Source of the DNA: CATQHD01 sp965202675 | Lineage (GTDB): Bacteria; Actinomycetota; Acidimicrobiia; Spongiisociales; Spongiisociaceae | DNA: 64,000 bases | Assembly: GCA_965202675.1 (NCBI GenBank) | Contig: OZ241842.1 | Span: 2,294,001-2,358,000 of the forward strand | Reading direction: 5' to 3' | Shown: in pieces, positions 36,944-46,748 of the stretch | Layout of the letters: each line of letters begins with the position of its first letter | How positions within the stretch are numbered: the first letter of the stretch is position 1 | Position numbers and translations under genes: made by a program | The notes under the pieces: model-generated | Seen by the model: the letters and a program-made list of their open reading frames with translations, nothing else | What the model was told of the DNA's origin: nothing | Databases searched by the model: none

Positions 36944-38770
36944 ATGTACGCGAAGAGAACCGACAAGCCCTCATCCCGGGCGGGCCGGCGGGCTGGAAGG
37001 CGGATGCTCGGCCCCGTAGCCCTGGGGTTCCTGCTGGTGTTCGGCGCCGCCTGCCTGGAGCAAGGGGAGAGAGCGCCGCAGGAATCTCGCGACCCTGCAA
37101 CGACCTACGCCGGGACTGCAGCCGCAGCAGCCCCGGCTGCGACCTACACGGTATCAGGCGCGGCAACCGCGACTACGGCCTACGCCGGGGCATATACAGC
37201 AGCCCCTACAACGACCCGGTCGGTGGGCGGGCAATCGGCGTACACCGTCGACGCGGCGGCCCTGGAAGAGGCGGCAATGGCTTCTGCGTCAGAGGCATTG
37301 ACCGAGCCGGCCCCGCCTCCCCTTCCGCCCCCGTCGGCCACCACCTTCCAGGATTACAGGCAGTCGGGTTTCACGTCGACCGCAGTGGACAACGTCTCCA
37401 CTTTCAGCCTCGACACCGACCGCACCTCGTTCCAGCTGGCTCTCAACTGGGCCAGGTCCGGCTACGAGGTGGACCCCGACTCGGTGCGGGCCGAAGAATG
37501 GATCAACGCCTTCGACTACGGCTACGACTACCCGGCCCGCGCCGATGTCTTCGCCGTCTCCACGAACGTGGTCAGGCATCCCCTGGACGACGGCAAGCAT
37601 CTGGTCCGCATCGGGTTCCGGGCGCCCGAGCTGGTGGACAACCGTCCGCTCAACGTCACCCTCGTGCTGGACGCCTCCGGTTCCATGAGCGAAGGCAACC
37701 GGGTGGACATCGCCCGGGAGGCCGCCGAGTCCGTCAGGCGCAGCCTCCGCCCCCAGGACCGCATCGCAGTCGTCCACTTCACCGACGATGTCATAGACCA
37801 GTACACGGTGGAGCACCGCATTCCCGATGACGGGGATGTGCAGTGGTCGATCAGCCGGTTGGCGCCGCACGCCAGCACCAACGTGCAGGCGGGCCTGAAC
37901 CTGGGGGTGCGGCTGGCCGACCGCGCCAGGCGCGACCGCCCGGACGCCCACAACTACGTCATCCTGATGTCCGACGGGGCGGCCAACGTGGACGCAACCG
38001 ACCCGTTCGCCATTCTGGAAACAGCCTACGACCCGGACGCCCGCAACCCGCTGCGCATGATCACGATCGGGGTGGGGATCAGCAACTACAACGACGTGCT
38101 GTTGGAGCAGCTCGCCCAGTACGGGAACGGCTGGTACCGGTACCTGAACGATACGGCGGCGGCCCGGGCCACTTTCAGCCGCAGCAGCTGGCTGGCCCTG
38201 TCGATCCCCTTCGCCGACCAGACCAGGGCGCAGGTGACCTGGGACGACCGGGTGGTGGAGTCCTGGCGGATGATCGGCTACGAGAACCGGATCACCTCCG
38301 ACGAGTCCTTCACGCAGGACCGCAAGGAGTTCGCCGAGATACCCGTGGGGGCGGCCACCACCGTTTTCTACGAGCTGGAGCTGGCGGAGGACGCCCGGCG
38401 GCAGCAGGCCGGCGCCGTCAGCCGGCTGGGTGATGTAGCCCTGAGATGGGTAACGCCCATGGAGGGCAGGAGCATCCAGCAGACCGCCGACCTGGTGTCC
38501 GGACTGGATGCGGAGATGTACGAGTCGGACGCCCTGCTGCAGTTCGGGGCGGTGGTCGCCCTGGCTTCCGACCGCTACAGCAGCCTTCCCTACATCTACG
38601 CCGACGAAGGGCGGGTGGGAAGCGAGCTGAGGGCTTTGAGCGATCGGCTGCGTCCGCTGGGAAGTCAGCTGGGCGATCTGGCTTCCTACCAGGACTTCGC
38701 CTTCGTCCTGGATCACCTCACCGCCCGGCTGCCGGTCGAATCCTCCCGGGGGTCGGGCTACAGCCGGTAG
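36944..38770 (+). CDS. Lipoprotein with von Willebrand factor A domain (YfbK-like)
   Basis: 608 residues. A basic N-terminus and hydrophobic stretch end in the lipobox FGAAC, so it should be lipid-anchored outside the membrane. An Ala/Thr/Pro-rich linker (about residues 45-125) follows, then an N-terminal conserved region, the VWA domain with the MIDAS motif DASGSMS (about 245-251), and a C-terminal DUF3520-like region (VALRWVTPMEG, DFAFVLDHL). VWA domains bind metal and partner proteins. The start is supported by GGGAGGAG 5-8 bases upstream. A strong hairpin follows the gene. Partner unknown. Confidence 0.88.
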   Translation: MYAKRTDKPSSRAGRRAGRRMLGPVALGFLLVFGAACLEQGERAPQESRDPATTYAGTAAAAAPAATYTVSGAATATTAYAGAYTAAPTTTRSVGGQSAYTVDAAALEEAAMASASEALTEPAPPPLPPPSATTFQDYRQSGFTSTAVDNVSTFSLDTDRTSFQLALNWARSGYEVDPDSVRAEEWINAFDYGYDYPARADVFAVSTNVVRHPLDDGKHLVRIGFRAPELVDNRPLNVTLVLDASGSMSEGNRVDIAREAAESVRRSLRPQDRIAVVHFTDDVIDQYTVEHRIPDDGDVQWSISRLAPHASTNVQAGLNLGVRLADRARRDRPDAHNYVILMSDGAANVDATDPFAILETAYDPDARNPLRMITIGVGISNYNDVLLEQLAQYGNGWYRYLNDTAAARATFSRSSWLALSIPFADQTRAQVTWDDRVVESWRMIGYENRITSDESFTQDRKEFAEIPVGAATTVFYELELAEDARRQQAGAVSRLGDVALRWVTPMEGRSIQQTADLVSGLDAEMYESDALLQFGAVVALASDRYSSLPYIYADEGRVGSELRALSDRLRPLGSQLGDLASYQDFAFVLDHLTARLPVESSRGSGYSR

Positions 38771-38791
38771 GCGTCGGCGGGGCGGGGCAAC

Positions 38792-38826
38792 GGGCCGCCG
38801 TGCGCACCCTGGGTGTGCGGCGGCCC
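38792..38826 (+). terminator. Hairpin after the VWA lipoprotein gene
   Basis: GGGCCGCC and GGCGGCCC form the outer stem, with an inner imperfect stem (GCACCC/GGGTGTGC). There is no T-run, so termination efficiency is uncertain. Confidence 0.5.
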
Positions 38827-38879
38827 GCCCGCGCCCGGGACGGCGCGGCCGCTTTCCTGTGATATAGGAGGGAACCCGG

Positions 38880-40043
38880 TTGACCGCCGGGCGCCTGCGG
38901 GTTGGGAGTACCGCCCGCCTGCCTGCGGCGGCCCGGCTTCCCCGTTATGGCAAAGGGGTGATCTTCTCCTATGGTATCCCCGTGCGGCCCGCCGATCCCG
39001 AGCTCGTCAAGGAATACGCCTTCAGGGTATGGAAATACAAGGAAGGCGAGGTGGTGAGCCTGGCCGTCTATCTGGGCGACCGCCTCGGCCTCTACCAGGC
39101 CATGGCCGGAGGAGAACCTTTCACGCCCGCGGCCTTGGCGGAACGCACCGGGCTGGACGAGCGGTGGCTGCGGGAATGGCTGCTCTGCCAGGCCGCCGCC
39201 GGACTGGTTTCCCGCACCTCCGAGGGGGTCTACTCGCTGGAACCGGAAGGGGAGCAGGTGCTGGTCGACACCTCTTCCCTGGTATATGCGGCGGGGGTGT
39301 TCAGCGGCGGTTTCCCCCCCGACCGGCTGGACGGCATCGTCGAGTCCTTCCGCACCGGCCTCGGCATACCCTACGGCGAGATGGGCGACCGGATGGCCCG
39401 CGAGATCGACCGTATGCATCTGGCCTCGCTGGGCGATTACCTGGTGGATACGGTGCTGGCCCGCCTCGACGGGGTGGTCGAGCGGCTGGAGGAGGGCGCG
39501 GCGGCGGCGGATGTGGGATGCGGGGGCGCCATCGCAGTGGAGACCCTGGCCAGGCGGTTTCCCGCCAGCGCGGTGGTCGGTTACGAGCCCTCCCCCCCGG
39601 CGGCGGCCCGCGCCCGGCGCCGGCTGGACGGCCTGCCCAACGCCTCGGTTGTCCGGGCGTTCGGAGAGGACCTGCCCGCCGACGCCCGTTACGACCTGAT
39701 CCTCACGATGGACTGCCTGCACGACATGCCGTTTCCCGATCGGGTGGCGGCGGCCATCCGGCGGGCGGTGAAGCCGGACGGCGTCTGGCTCATCAAGGAC
39801 ATGAAGTGCTCGGAGGAGTACGAGGAGAACCGCAAGAACCCGGTGCTGGCCATGCAGTACGGTTTCAGCCTGGCGGCCTGTCTTTCGTCCGGTACATCGG
39901 CGGAGGGCGGGGCGGGCCTCGGCTCGCTGGGCTTCACCCCCGCCGCGGCCGGGCGCCTGGCCGAGGAGGCCGGATTCGCCTCCCTGCGCAGGATGGAGAT
40001 GGAGGACGATCCCGTCCACTTCTATTATGAGGTGCGTCCGTGA
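38880..40043 (+). CDS. SAM-dependent methyltransferase with N-terminal winged-helix domain
   Basis: 387 residues with a TTG start, chosen because AGGAGGG lies seven bases upstream; a GTG at 38958 is an alternative without a clear ribosome site. Residues about 55-120 resemble the winged-helix dimerisation domain of small-molecule methyltransferases (LAERTGLDERWLREWLLCQAAAG is split here across the motif). The SAM-binding motif I reads ADVGCGGAIAVETLARRF, followed by the acidic LILTMDCLHDMPFP. It is similar in layout to actinobacterial Rv2258c-like proteins. Substrate unknown. Confidence 0.8.
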   Translation: MTAGRLRVGSTARLPAAARLPRYGKGVIFSYGIPVRPADPELVKEYAFRVWKYKEGEVVSLAVYLGDRLGLYQAMAGGEPFTPAALAERTGLDERWLREWLLCQAAAGLVSRTSEGVYSLEPEGEQVLVDTSSLVYAAGVFSGGFPPDRLDGIVESFRTGLGIPYGEMGDRMAREIDRMHLASLGDYLVDTVLARLDGVVERLEEGAAAADVGCGGAIAVETLARRFPASAVVGYEPSPPAAARARRRLDGLPNASVVRAFGEDLPADARYDLILTMDCLHDMPFPDRVAAAIRRAVKPDGVWLIKDMKCSEEYEENRKNPVLAMQYGFSLAACLSSGTSAEGGAGLGSLGFTPAAAGRLAEEAGFASLRRMEMEDDPVHFYYEVRP

Positions 40044-40114
40044 GAGCGGGGCTGCGCCTCTCTCCGTCCGCTGCGAACGGTGTAACCGCCGTTCCTGGAT
40101 AACCTGGGGCAGGT

Positions 40115-40675
40115 ATGTCAGTAGATCTGGCCGGATTCATCACCGACATGAAGGCCCACGCCGTGGAGCACGGCTTCCACGTCCACGCCGAGCGCCATTT
40201 CATCGAGTCGTACTCCTTGGGCCAGGCCTGGGAGGTGGACCTCCATCCCGAGGAGGCCTGCGAGGGTCCGCTGGAGATGCTGATGGTGCTGGAGGTGGAT
40301 CCCAGGGTGATCCTGGGTTTCGAGGACCTGGTGGCGGAGCACCTGGATTTCGACGATAGCCAGGAGATACAGCTCCAGCTGCCGTTGTTCTTCAAATGGG
40401 CCCTGCCGCCCCTTCCCCGTCCGCCCGATCTGCTGATCCTGGCCACCGAGCTGGCGGGGGTGTCGGGCACCACCCTGCCGGTGGAGGTCTCCGCCACCGA
40501 CACCTACCTGTCGGTCACTGACGCGGCCGCCCGCAGCCTCTCCCTGGTGGGCCGCCTCGACCTGTCGCTGCGGTCGATGTTCCTGCGGGAGCTGCGCACC
40601 TGCGACGTCCTGGAATGCGCCCACGGTGTGAGCATGTGGCTGCTGGACCAGGCCCAGCACTGGCTGGACGATTGA
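40115..40675 (+). CDS. Conserved-looking hypothetical protein
   Basis: 186 residues, soluble and acidic, with no signal peptide and no membrane segment. It starts MSVDLAGFITDMKAHAVEHG after GGGGCAGGT. I recognise no domain. Codon use matches the neighbours, and good third-position GC bias supports that it is real. It runs convergent with the MMPL gene. Confidence 0.7.
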   Translation: MSVDLAGFITDMKAHAVEHGFHVHAERHFIESYSLGQAWEVDLHPEEACEGPLEMLMVLEVDPRVILGFEDLVAEHLDFDDSQEIQLQLPLFFKWALPPLPRPPDLLILATELAGVSGTTLPVEVSATDTYLSVTDAAARSLSLVGRLDLSLRSMFLRELRTCDVLECAHGVSMWLLDQAQHWLDD

Positions 40676-40756
40676 CCCCGATCGCCCATCAACGCGGGGG
40701 CCTCGAATTGAATCCGACGGGCGTCGCGCCCCGATAATTTCGCGCAAGCGCCCCCG

Positions 40757-43447
40757 TCAGCCGGCCGCCTCCGCCCCGGCCTCCCTCCGGCGGTGCCACC
40801 TCGCCCAGAGCATCAGCAGCGAAGGGAGCACCAGCACCGCGGTGAGCATCGCCAGCAGGATCGTGTAGGCGGTTACAAACCCGAACTGCCGGAACGGGAT
40901 GGTGGTCGAGATCGTCAACACGCCGAACCCGGCCACCGTGGTGAGCGCCGATCCGGCCAGGGCGCCGCCGGTGTGGGTAAGGGTGGATTCGATCGCCGCC
41001 TCCAGGCTGGGCCGCCTGCTCCGGTCCTCCAGGAACCGGTGGGCGATGTGGATCATGTAGGGGATGCCGATCCCGATCGCCAAGGCCGAGATGGTGGCGG
41101 TTACCGGTCCGAAGGGGATGCCGAAGGCGGCCATCAGCCCGAAGGACCACAGCACGACCAGCACCACCGGGAGGGTGGTGATCACCCCCAGCATCGGGCG
41201 GCGGGCTTCGTACCAGAAGTTTGCCACCAGCAGCACCAGCGCCGCGGCGAGGGTCAGGATCAGCGAGGAGACCTGCGAGTTGCGCAGGGTGTTGACGATC
41301 ACGTCCTGGATGATCTCCTCCGAGGTCGCCACGGCCGAGAGCCCGGCCTCGGAGACCGGCCGGAAGTCGTCGATCAGGTCCAGCCGGAGCCGCCCGGCGT
41401 CCGTTTCGCCCGCCTGGGTGGTGTAGTCGAACAGGGCCGCGTCGTACCCCCCGCCGTTCCGGTGGAGGACCTGGCCCATCAGACCGGGGTCGGCTTCCCA
41501 GGCCGCGTCGTACAGGGCGCCCATGTCGGCGCCGCCGGGGGCGAGCAGGGTGGCCGGGTCGGCGCCGGCCGCCAGGAGGGCCTGCTCCACCTCCGGGGAG
41601 AAAATGGGCGACCCGGGGGCGGTCAGTTGCTCTATCGCCGACACCGGCGAGGTCCCGGACGGTTCCCCGCCCGGCGTGAGCACATTGGGGGTGTCGGCCA
41701 CCCGGTCGTTGGAAGTCACCATGGCGTTCCAGGCCCCGGCACCGGCCACATCGCCTTCGATCAGCACCTGGGTGTTTTCGCCGAAGCCGCCGCCGAAGTC
41801 CTGGATCAGCGTCTCGAAGGTGGTGCGCAGCGGCGAGGTGACGGGGATGAAGTCCAGGAAGGAGAACTTGGTATCGAGCTGCGACCCGCCCCACGCGCCC
41901 AGGCCTCCCAGGACGATCGCGACGACGGCGGCCGCCCCCGCCGCCCGCTTGGCGATGGCCGAGGTGCTGCCGATGATCGAGCCGAGGGCCCGGCTGTCGC
42001 CGGCGCCGAGCCGTTCGGGCTCGACCGTGCCCCGGCGCACGCCCCTCCGGTCGAGAAGGGTGCGCACCGCCGGAATGAAGGTGACCATGAGCAGGAAGGA
42101 CACGGCGATGCCGACGGCGGCCAGCACCCCGAACTCGCGCAGGGCCGGGATGTCGTTGAACACGTTGGTGAGGAAGCCGACCGCGGTGGTGATGGTGGCC
42201 AGCACGAGCGCCACGCCCACCGTGCGGATCGCCCGCCGCACCGAGTCGTCCACCCCGGCGCCGCCGGAGAGCTCCTCCCGGTAGCGGGAGGTGACGTGGA
42301 TCGAGTAGTCCACCCCCAGCCCTATCAGCAGGATCGGCAGTATCTGGGCCATCGGGCTCATATCCCGGAAGAGCAGGTAGCCGACGCCGTTCATCCAGGT
42401 GATCGAGAGGAGGATGGTGATCAGGGTAAGGACGGTGTCGGCGGTGGTGCGCCGCAGGCCCCGGTCGATGATGGTCCAGACCAGGAACAGGACCAGCAGC
42501 AGGGCGCCGGCCGCGGGGAAGAGCGCGGAGCTGTTCCAGTCCTTCATCGCGTCCGGGAAGACGCTGTCCAGGACGAGGGCGAGGGTGGGGAGCATCACCG
42601 CGACGATCGCGGCCGCCGCCGCCAGGATGCCGGTCAGCATCACGGCCCGCCCGCTTCTCCGCCGGGGGCGGATCAGGAATACGAGGGCCAGCACCAGGGC
42701 GATGATCAGGCCGGCCGTGCCGAACAACCTGCCGATCTCGGCCTGGAACTCCTCGTTGTTGGAAAAGAGCAGCTCGAAGGAGAAGGGCTCGGCGGTGAAA
42801 CCCTGCGGCAGGGGGGCGGCCCGGATCAGGCCGGCGGCTTCGCTGCTCAGGTCCACGAAACGGTTGTACTCGGCGCTGTCCGCGTCGGCGCCGCGGATGA
42901 AGGCGATCACCAGGCCCTTGTCGGCCGCAGGCGCGTCGAGGTCAGCGTCGGCGGGCAGCGACCCCTGGACGAACCCGGCGGGGCCGGGGGGCAGGGCCTC
43001 CAGCTCCCGGCGGAAGAGCCGGCGCAGCTCCTCGTCGGAGGCGGGCCGCGGTTCGCCCCCGCCCAGCGCAGTCTGCACCGGCGCCAGGTAGCCGACCACG
43101 GGGTTCGGCCCTTCCTGCACCAGCCGGTCTGCCAGGGGTCCCGCCGTTATCGCTTCTGTTACCGCGTCGACGGCCGCCAGTCCGTCCAGGGTGAAGACAT
43201 TGCCTTCCTCGGCGGTGACGATCACCTGCATGACGGTGGCGGTTGAATCCTCGCCGAACATATCCGAGATCCGCCCCGCGGCCGCCAGTGCGGGGGCGTC
43301 CGGGGCGAATGACTCGTTGTTGTCCTCCTGCGGGGTGAACCCCTGCGCCAGCCAGCCGAACACGAGCGAGGCCGCCGTGATGAGGGCGATGACCAGCCAG
43401 GGCTGTTTCCTTACTGCGGTAGACAGGCCGTTGACCAAGGTTTTCAT
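40757..43447 (-). CDS. MMPL/RND superfamily exporter
   Basis: 896 residues from ATG 43447, with GGAAGGGA eight bases upstream. The frame stays open far upstream across hisC, but that part is a shadow. The layout is the duplicated RND fold: an N-terminal membrane helix, a large extracytoplasmic loop, five or six helices including GLGVDYSIHVTSRYREE, then a second loop and helix bundle ending with the matching motif AIGIGIPYMIHIAHRF. This resembles the HAE3/MMPL group that moves lipids or hydrophobic compounds using the proton gradient. Substrate unknown. hisC lies upstream on the same strand. Confidence 0.88.
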   Translation of the reverse strand: MKTLVNGLSTAVRKQPWLVIALITAASLVFGWLAQGFTPQEDNNESFAPDAPALAAAGRISDMFGEDSTATVMQVIVTAEEGNVFTLDGLAAVDAVTEAITAGPLADRLVQEGPNPVVGYLAPVQTALGGGEPRPASDEELRRLFRRELEALPPGPAGFVQGSLPADADLDAPAADKGLVIAFIRGADADSAEYNRFVDLSSEAAGLIRAAPLPQGFTAEPFSFELLFSNNEEFQAEIGRLFGTAGLIIALVLALVFLIRPRRRSGRAVMLTGILAAAAAIVAVMLPTLALVLDSVFPDAMKDWNSSALFPAAGALLLVLFLVWTIIDRGLRRTTADTVLTLITILLSITWMNGVGYLLFRDMSPMAQILPILLIGLGVDYSIHVTSRYREELSGGAGVDDSVRRAIRTVGVALVLATITTAVGFLTNVFNDIPALREFGVLAAVGIAVSFLLMVTFIPAVRTLLDRRGVRRGTVEPERLGAGDSRALGSIIGSTSAIAKRAAGAAAVVAIVLGGLGAWGGSQLDTKFSFLDFIPVTSPLRTTFETLIQDFGGGFGENTQVLIEGDVAGAGAWNAMVTSNDRVADTPNVLTPGGEPSGTSPVSAIEQLTAPGSPIFSPEVEQALLAAGADPATLLAPGGADMGALYDAAWEADPGLMGQVLHRNGGGYDAALFDYTTQAGETDAGRLRLDLIDDFRPVSEAGLSAVATSEEIIQDVIVNTLRNSQVSSLILTLAAALVLLVANFWYEARRPMLGVITTLPVVLVVLWSFGLMAAFGIPFGPVTATISALAIGIGIPYMIHIAHRFLEDRSRRPSLEAAIESTLTHTGGALAGSALTTVAGFGVLTISTTIPFRQFGFVTAYTILLAMLTAVLVLPSLLMLWARWHRRREAGAEAAG

Positions 43448-43581
43448 ATGGCGGTTCCCTTCCAGGCGGGCTCGGTTCCGGGGCGGAGGCTTGGAGCGGC
43501 CCGCCCGCCGGTCGTCAGCCAGGATATACAGGATCAAGATATACGCTCGATGATAAGGGCGACCCCCGGCGGCAGGGGGTT

Positions 43582-44664
43582 TCAGCTTTCGGCCAGCACG
43601 CGGTCCAGATCGGCGAGGAATTTTTCGTTCTCTTCGGGGGCGCCCACCGTTACCCGGGTCCATTCGCCCAGCGTCACCCTGATGATGGTTCCCCGCTCGA
43701 GGAGGCCCTGGATGATGCCGGGGGTCTCGGGGCCCAGGCGGAACCAGATGAAGTTGGTCTGGGTGGGGACGTGCTCGATGCCCCTTTCCCGGAAGGCGGA
43801 TTGGAGTCGTTCGACGCCCCTCCGGTTGGCCTCGCGCCGCTCCGCCACCCGCTTCGGGAGGCCCAGGGCGGCGAGGGCGGCGGCCTGGGCGGCGGAGTTG
43901 ACCGTGAACGGGGTCTCCGACTTGCGCAGCGACATGATGGTGTCCGGTTGGCCGATCATGTAGCCGATGCGGAGGCCGGCCAGCCCGTAGATCTTCGAGA
44001 AGGTGCGGGCTACCGTGACGTTGGGCCGTTCGAGGGCCATGGAAACGGCCTCCGAGCGGCGTTCCTCCTCTACATACTCGATGTAGGCCTCGTCGATCAG
44101 CACCAGTACGTCCTCGGGGGCCTGCTCCGCGAACCTGCGGATGTCGGCCTGCCGCCGGTATGCCCCGGTGGGGTTGTTGGGATTGCATAGGTAGACCAGG
44201 GTGGTGTCGGGCCGGACGGCGGCGGCCATCGCTTCGAGGTCCACGGCATGGCTGCGGTCGAGGGGGACCTCGATGCCTTCCGCCCCGGCCAGCGCGGTGT
44301 TGACCCGGTACATCACGAAGGACGGCCGCGGATAGACGAAGCTGCGCCCCGGCCCGCCCAGGGCGAGGGCGGTGTTCGTGAGCAGGGCCGAGCTGCCGGC
44401 GCCGAACCAGAAGCATCCGCCCGGGATGTCCAGCGCTTCCGACATCGCCTCGGTCAGCTTCGTGTACCTGAGGTCGGGATACCGGTTGACGCCGGTTGCG
44501 GCGGCGGCGATGGCCTCCTGCACCTCCGGGAACGGAGGCTGAGGCGCCTCGTTGGAACTCAGCTTGGCGGCGTCCCGGACCCCGTAGAGGGCCGCCACCT
44601 CCTCGACGCCCGGCCCGGGAATGTACGGAGCCAAGGGCTGGATATCAGACCGGATGCGAAGCAC
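43582..44664 (-). CDS. hisC: Histidinol-phosphate aminotransferase or related class-II-like PLP aminotransferase
   Basis: 360 residues. Fold-type I aminotransferase: KLSSNEAPQPPFPEV at the N-terminus, PLP contacts in LCNPNNPTGAY and VLIDEAYIEYV, and the Schiff-base Lys in ARTFSKIYGLAGLRIGY. The C-terminal RVTLGEWTRVTVGAPEEN contains the Arg that binds the substrate carboxylate. In histidine synthesis it converts imidazole-acetol phosphate to histidinol phosphate. No other his genes are near, and some homologues act on aromatic amino acids, so specificity is not certain. Confidence 0.85.
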   Translation of the reverse strand: MLRIRSDIQPLAPYIPGPGVEEVAALYGVRDAAKLSSNEAPQPPFPEVQEAIAAAATGVNRYPDLRYTKLTEAMSEALDIPGGCFWFGAGSSALLTNTALALGGPGRSFVYPRPSFVMYRVNTALAGAEGIEVPLDRSHAVDLEAMAAAVRPDTTLVYLCNPNNPTGAYRRQADIRRFAEQAPEDVLVLIDEAYIEYVEEERRSEAVSMALERPNVTVARTFSKIYGLAGLRIGYMIGQPDTIMSLRKSETPFTVNSAAQAAALAALGLPKRVAERREANRRGVERLQSAFRERGIEHVPTQTNFIWFRLGPETPGIIQGLLERGTIIRVTLGEWTRVTVGAPEENEKFLADLDRVLAES

Positions 44665-44865
44665 CCTCTCAGGTTACCAACGCCCTGCCTGTGAGAAAGC
44701 GCTTCCCTGCGCGCCGACCGCGCATTGGCGGCTCAGCCAGCTTTGCCCGGCGAAACCGATATAGTTGGATCCACACGAAGGCGCGGTTGCTGGCCGGGAG
44801 GTTATACTTGTCTTGTCTGCGGTCGGAGGAGACGGCCTTGAGAAAAGGGAACGAGGAGCAGGAAC

Positions 44866-45981
44866 ATGACTGATGAGAACGAACTTCTTCTTCCTGACCT
44901 TACAATAAAAGGGTTTCGAGGGATTGGAGATCTGACGATGCCTCGCCTGGGACGTGTGACTCTTTTGGCGGGCAAAAACGGCATCGGCAAAACGACCGTG
45001 CTCGAAGCTGTTCACATTTATGCTTCTCGAGGCCGCCCTTCCGTGATATCCGATGTCTTGGATGCCCGTGAAGAATATAGTTTTGAATCTAATAAGGAAG
45101 GGAATAGAGTGTATGATACTGATTGGACTGCATTGTTTCACGGTCGAGATATCACCACGAATATAAGTGCAACTATTGGCCCATCTTGCAACTCAAACCA
45201 ACTGGTAATGAAAGTAGTAAACCTGGATGAGGAGGAGCTATCGGAATATTCTTCTGATATCATTCCGGAGGAAGCGATCAAGGCTATCAATGTTGCCTAC
45301 CGTGGCTCGGATATCCTGAGATGGGCCTTGTCACATGACGTTCGGAAATTGAGGCGGGTTATCCAAGAAGTACCCGCTCCGATTAATTGTCGTTCCTTAG
45401 GTCCGGGGTTGCTGACTAGCTTTAAGTTGGCTGAGCTTTGGGACACTATAGCATTGGAGCCCAATGAAGATAAGGCTGTACAATCTCTAAATATAATCGA
45501 AGGGCTTAATGTAGATAGAGTTACAATGATAGGTGAAAATGGATTCCTTCAAAGGCGGCCTGTTGGTCGTGGTCCTAGAGTTGGCCGACGACCCGTTGTT
45601 AAGCTAAAGGGTCATGAACATCGAGTTCCATTAAATAGTTTAGGTGATGGTGCTGCACGTGTTTTTGCTATGGCACTTTCTTTGGCCAACAGTCGCGGAG
45701 GGTTTTTGTTAGTTGACGAAATTGAGAATGGAATCCATTACTCCATACTAAAGGATTTTTGGCGTATGGTATTACAAGCAGCTCACGAAAATAATGTACA
45801 GGTCATAGCAACGACTCATAGTGGCGATTGTATCAAGAGCTTTGCTCAAGCCTCACAGGAGTACCAGGATGTGGAGGGTGTTTTGGTACGTCTAACACGG
45901 AAATATGGTCCTCTGAGTGCAGTGGAATATTCTGAGGATGACTTGATAATAGCTACCGAACATGGCACAGAGGTTAGGTAA
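44866..45981 (+). CDS. AAA/ABC-type ATPase (OLD-like) of a two-gene cassette
   Basis: 371 residues. Walker A is GKNGIGKTTVLEA (about residues 36-45) following the TIKGFRGIGDL start typical of OLD/RecF-like ATPases. The ABC-signature-like segment LNSLGDGAARVFAMAL and Walker B FLLVDEIENGIHYS, then TTHSGDC (H-loop), lie in the C-terminal third. Unlike OLD itself, the TOPRIM nuclease is not in this protein but apparently in the next gene, three bases downstream. Clearly AT-richer than its neighbours, which suggests transfer. GGAGCAGGAAC precedes the ATG. Pairs of this type occur in phage-defence loci; role inferred. Confidence 0.8.
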   Translation: MTDENELLLPDLTIKGFRGIGDLTMPRLGRVTLLAGKNGIGKTTVLEAVHIYASRGRPSVISDVLDAREEYSFESNKEGNRVYDTDWTALFHGRDITTNISATIGPSCNSNQLVMKVVNLDEEELSEYSSDIIPEEAIKAINVAYRGSDILRWALSHDVRKLRRVIQEVPAPINCRSLGPGLLTSFKLAELWDTIALEPNEDKAVQSLNIIEGLNVDRVTMIGENGFLQRRPVGRGPRVGRRPVVKLKGHEHRVPLNSLGDGAARVFAMALSLANSRGGFLLVDEIENGIHYSILKDFWRMVLQAAHENNVQVIATTHSGDCIKSFAQASQEYQDVEGVLVRLTRKYGPLSAVEYSEDDLIIATEHGTEVR

Positions 45982-45984
45982 GAT

Positions 45985-46605
45985 ATGGGTAACTCCCTAT
46001 TGGTTGAAGGCCAGATTGATAAGTTAATAGTACAATCTATTATTAATCTCAATCAGCCTATGCCAGAGATTTGTGTCAGGCCTTCAAGAGGAATTGGTAA
46101 CCTTATAAAGAATATAAAGAACATTATAAAGGCAGAAGACACGAAGGCTGTTGGCATAATGGTAGATGCCAATAGTGATCTAATAGAGCGATGGAATAGT
46201 ATAACCTGCCAGATTAGATCAGCGGGGATAAATCTGTCATCGGAAATAAATCTGCCCGATAACCCTGATCCGAGAGGTGTGATAATAAAAGGTACACCGA
46301 GAGTTGGTGTCTGGATGATGCCCGACAACAAAACGCCTGGTGAAATTGAGGACTTCATAGCCAAATTGATTCCACATAGTGATCCGATATGGCCTAAGTC
46401 TCAGAGATATATCGATAGTATATCCGAGGAACATCGGAGGTTTTCGTCGGCCAAGATCACAAAGGCCAAGACTTATGCGTGGGTCTCCACAAGAAAAAGG
46501 CCGGGTCTGATTGATTCGGCTATAAATAGTCAGGACTTGGATTTGACCGGAGAGACGTATAAGAATTTCGTGGCCTGGTTGAGGGAGCTGTTTCGGGAAG
46601 GATGA
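45985..46605 (+). CDS. DUF3226 TOPRIM-like protein, partner of the upstream ATPase
   Basis: 206 residues. It opens LLVEGQIDKLIVQSI, the glutamate strand of a TOPRIM fold, followed by GIMVDAN (acidic site) and the diagnostic DUF3226 segment GVWMMPDNKTPGEIEDFI. TOPRIM domains bind Mg2+ and act in DNA or RNA cleavage. With the ATPase it would form a split OLD-like or PARIS/AbiL-like sensor-effector pair. It starts three bases after the ATPase stop, so the two are co-translated. AT-rich like its partner. Family assignment fairly firm, defence role inferred. Confidence 0.75.
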   Translation: MGNSLLVEGQIDKLIVQSIINLNQPMPEICVRPSRGIGNLIKNIKNIIKAEDTKAVGIMVDANSDLIERWNSITCQIRSAGINLSSEINLPDNPDPRGVIIKGTPRVGVWMMPDNKTPGEIEDFIAKLIPHSDPIWPKSQRYIDSISEEHRRFSSAKITKAKTYAWVSTRKRPGLIDSAINSQDLDLTGETYKNFVAWLRELFREG

Positions 46606-46748
46606 CAGGTGGGTCGGCTAGCCTCCCCGTGGCAGGTGTCTTCAACGCTCGGACGGGACCGGACGCGTCGGGTTGACCGACTGTGGCGTTGGGCGCGCCC
46701 GGCCGTCAGGTCTTACAATGGCGGGGGGAGTCGGAGAGGAAGGTTCCG

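Noticed and set aside
40793..43246. 817-codon open frame opposite the MMPL gene
   Set aside because: GC-rich antisense frame dominated by Gly, Arg, Asp and His; the sense strand encodes a clear RND protein.
43448..44416. N-terminal extension of the MMPL exporter frame across hisC
   Set aside because: It is a shadow frame of hisC, low in plausible protein character; the exporter has its own ATG at 43447 with a ribosome site.
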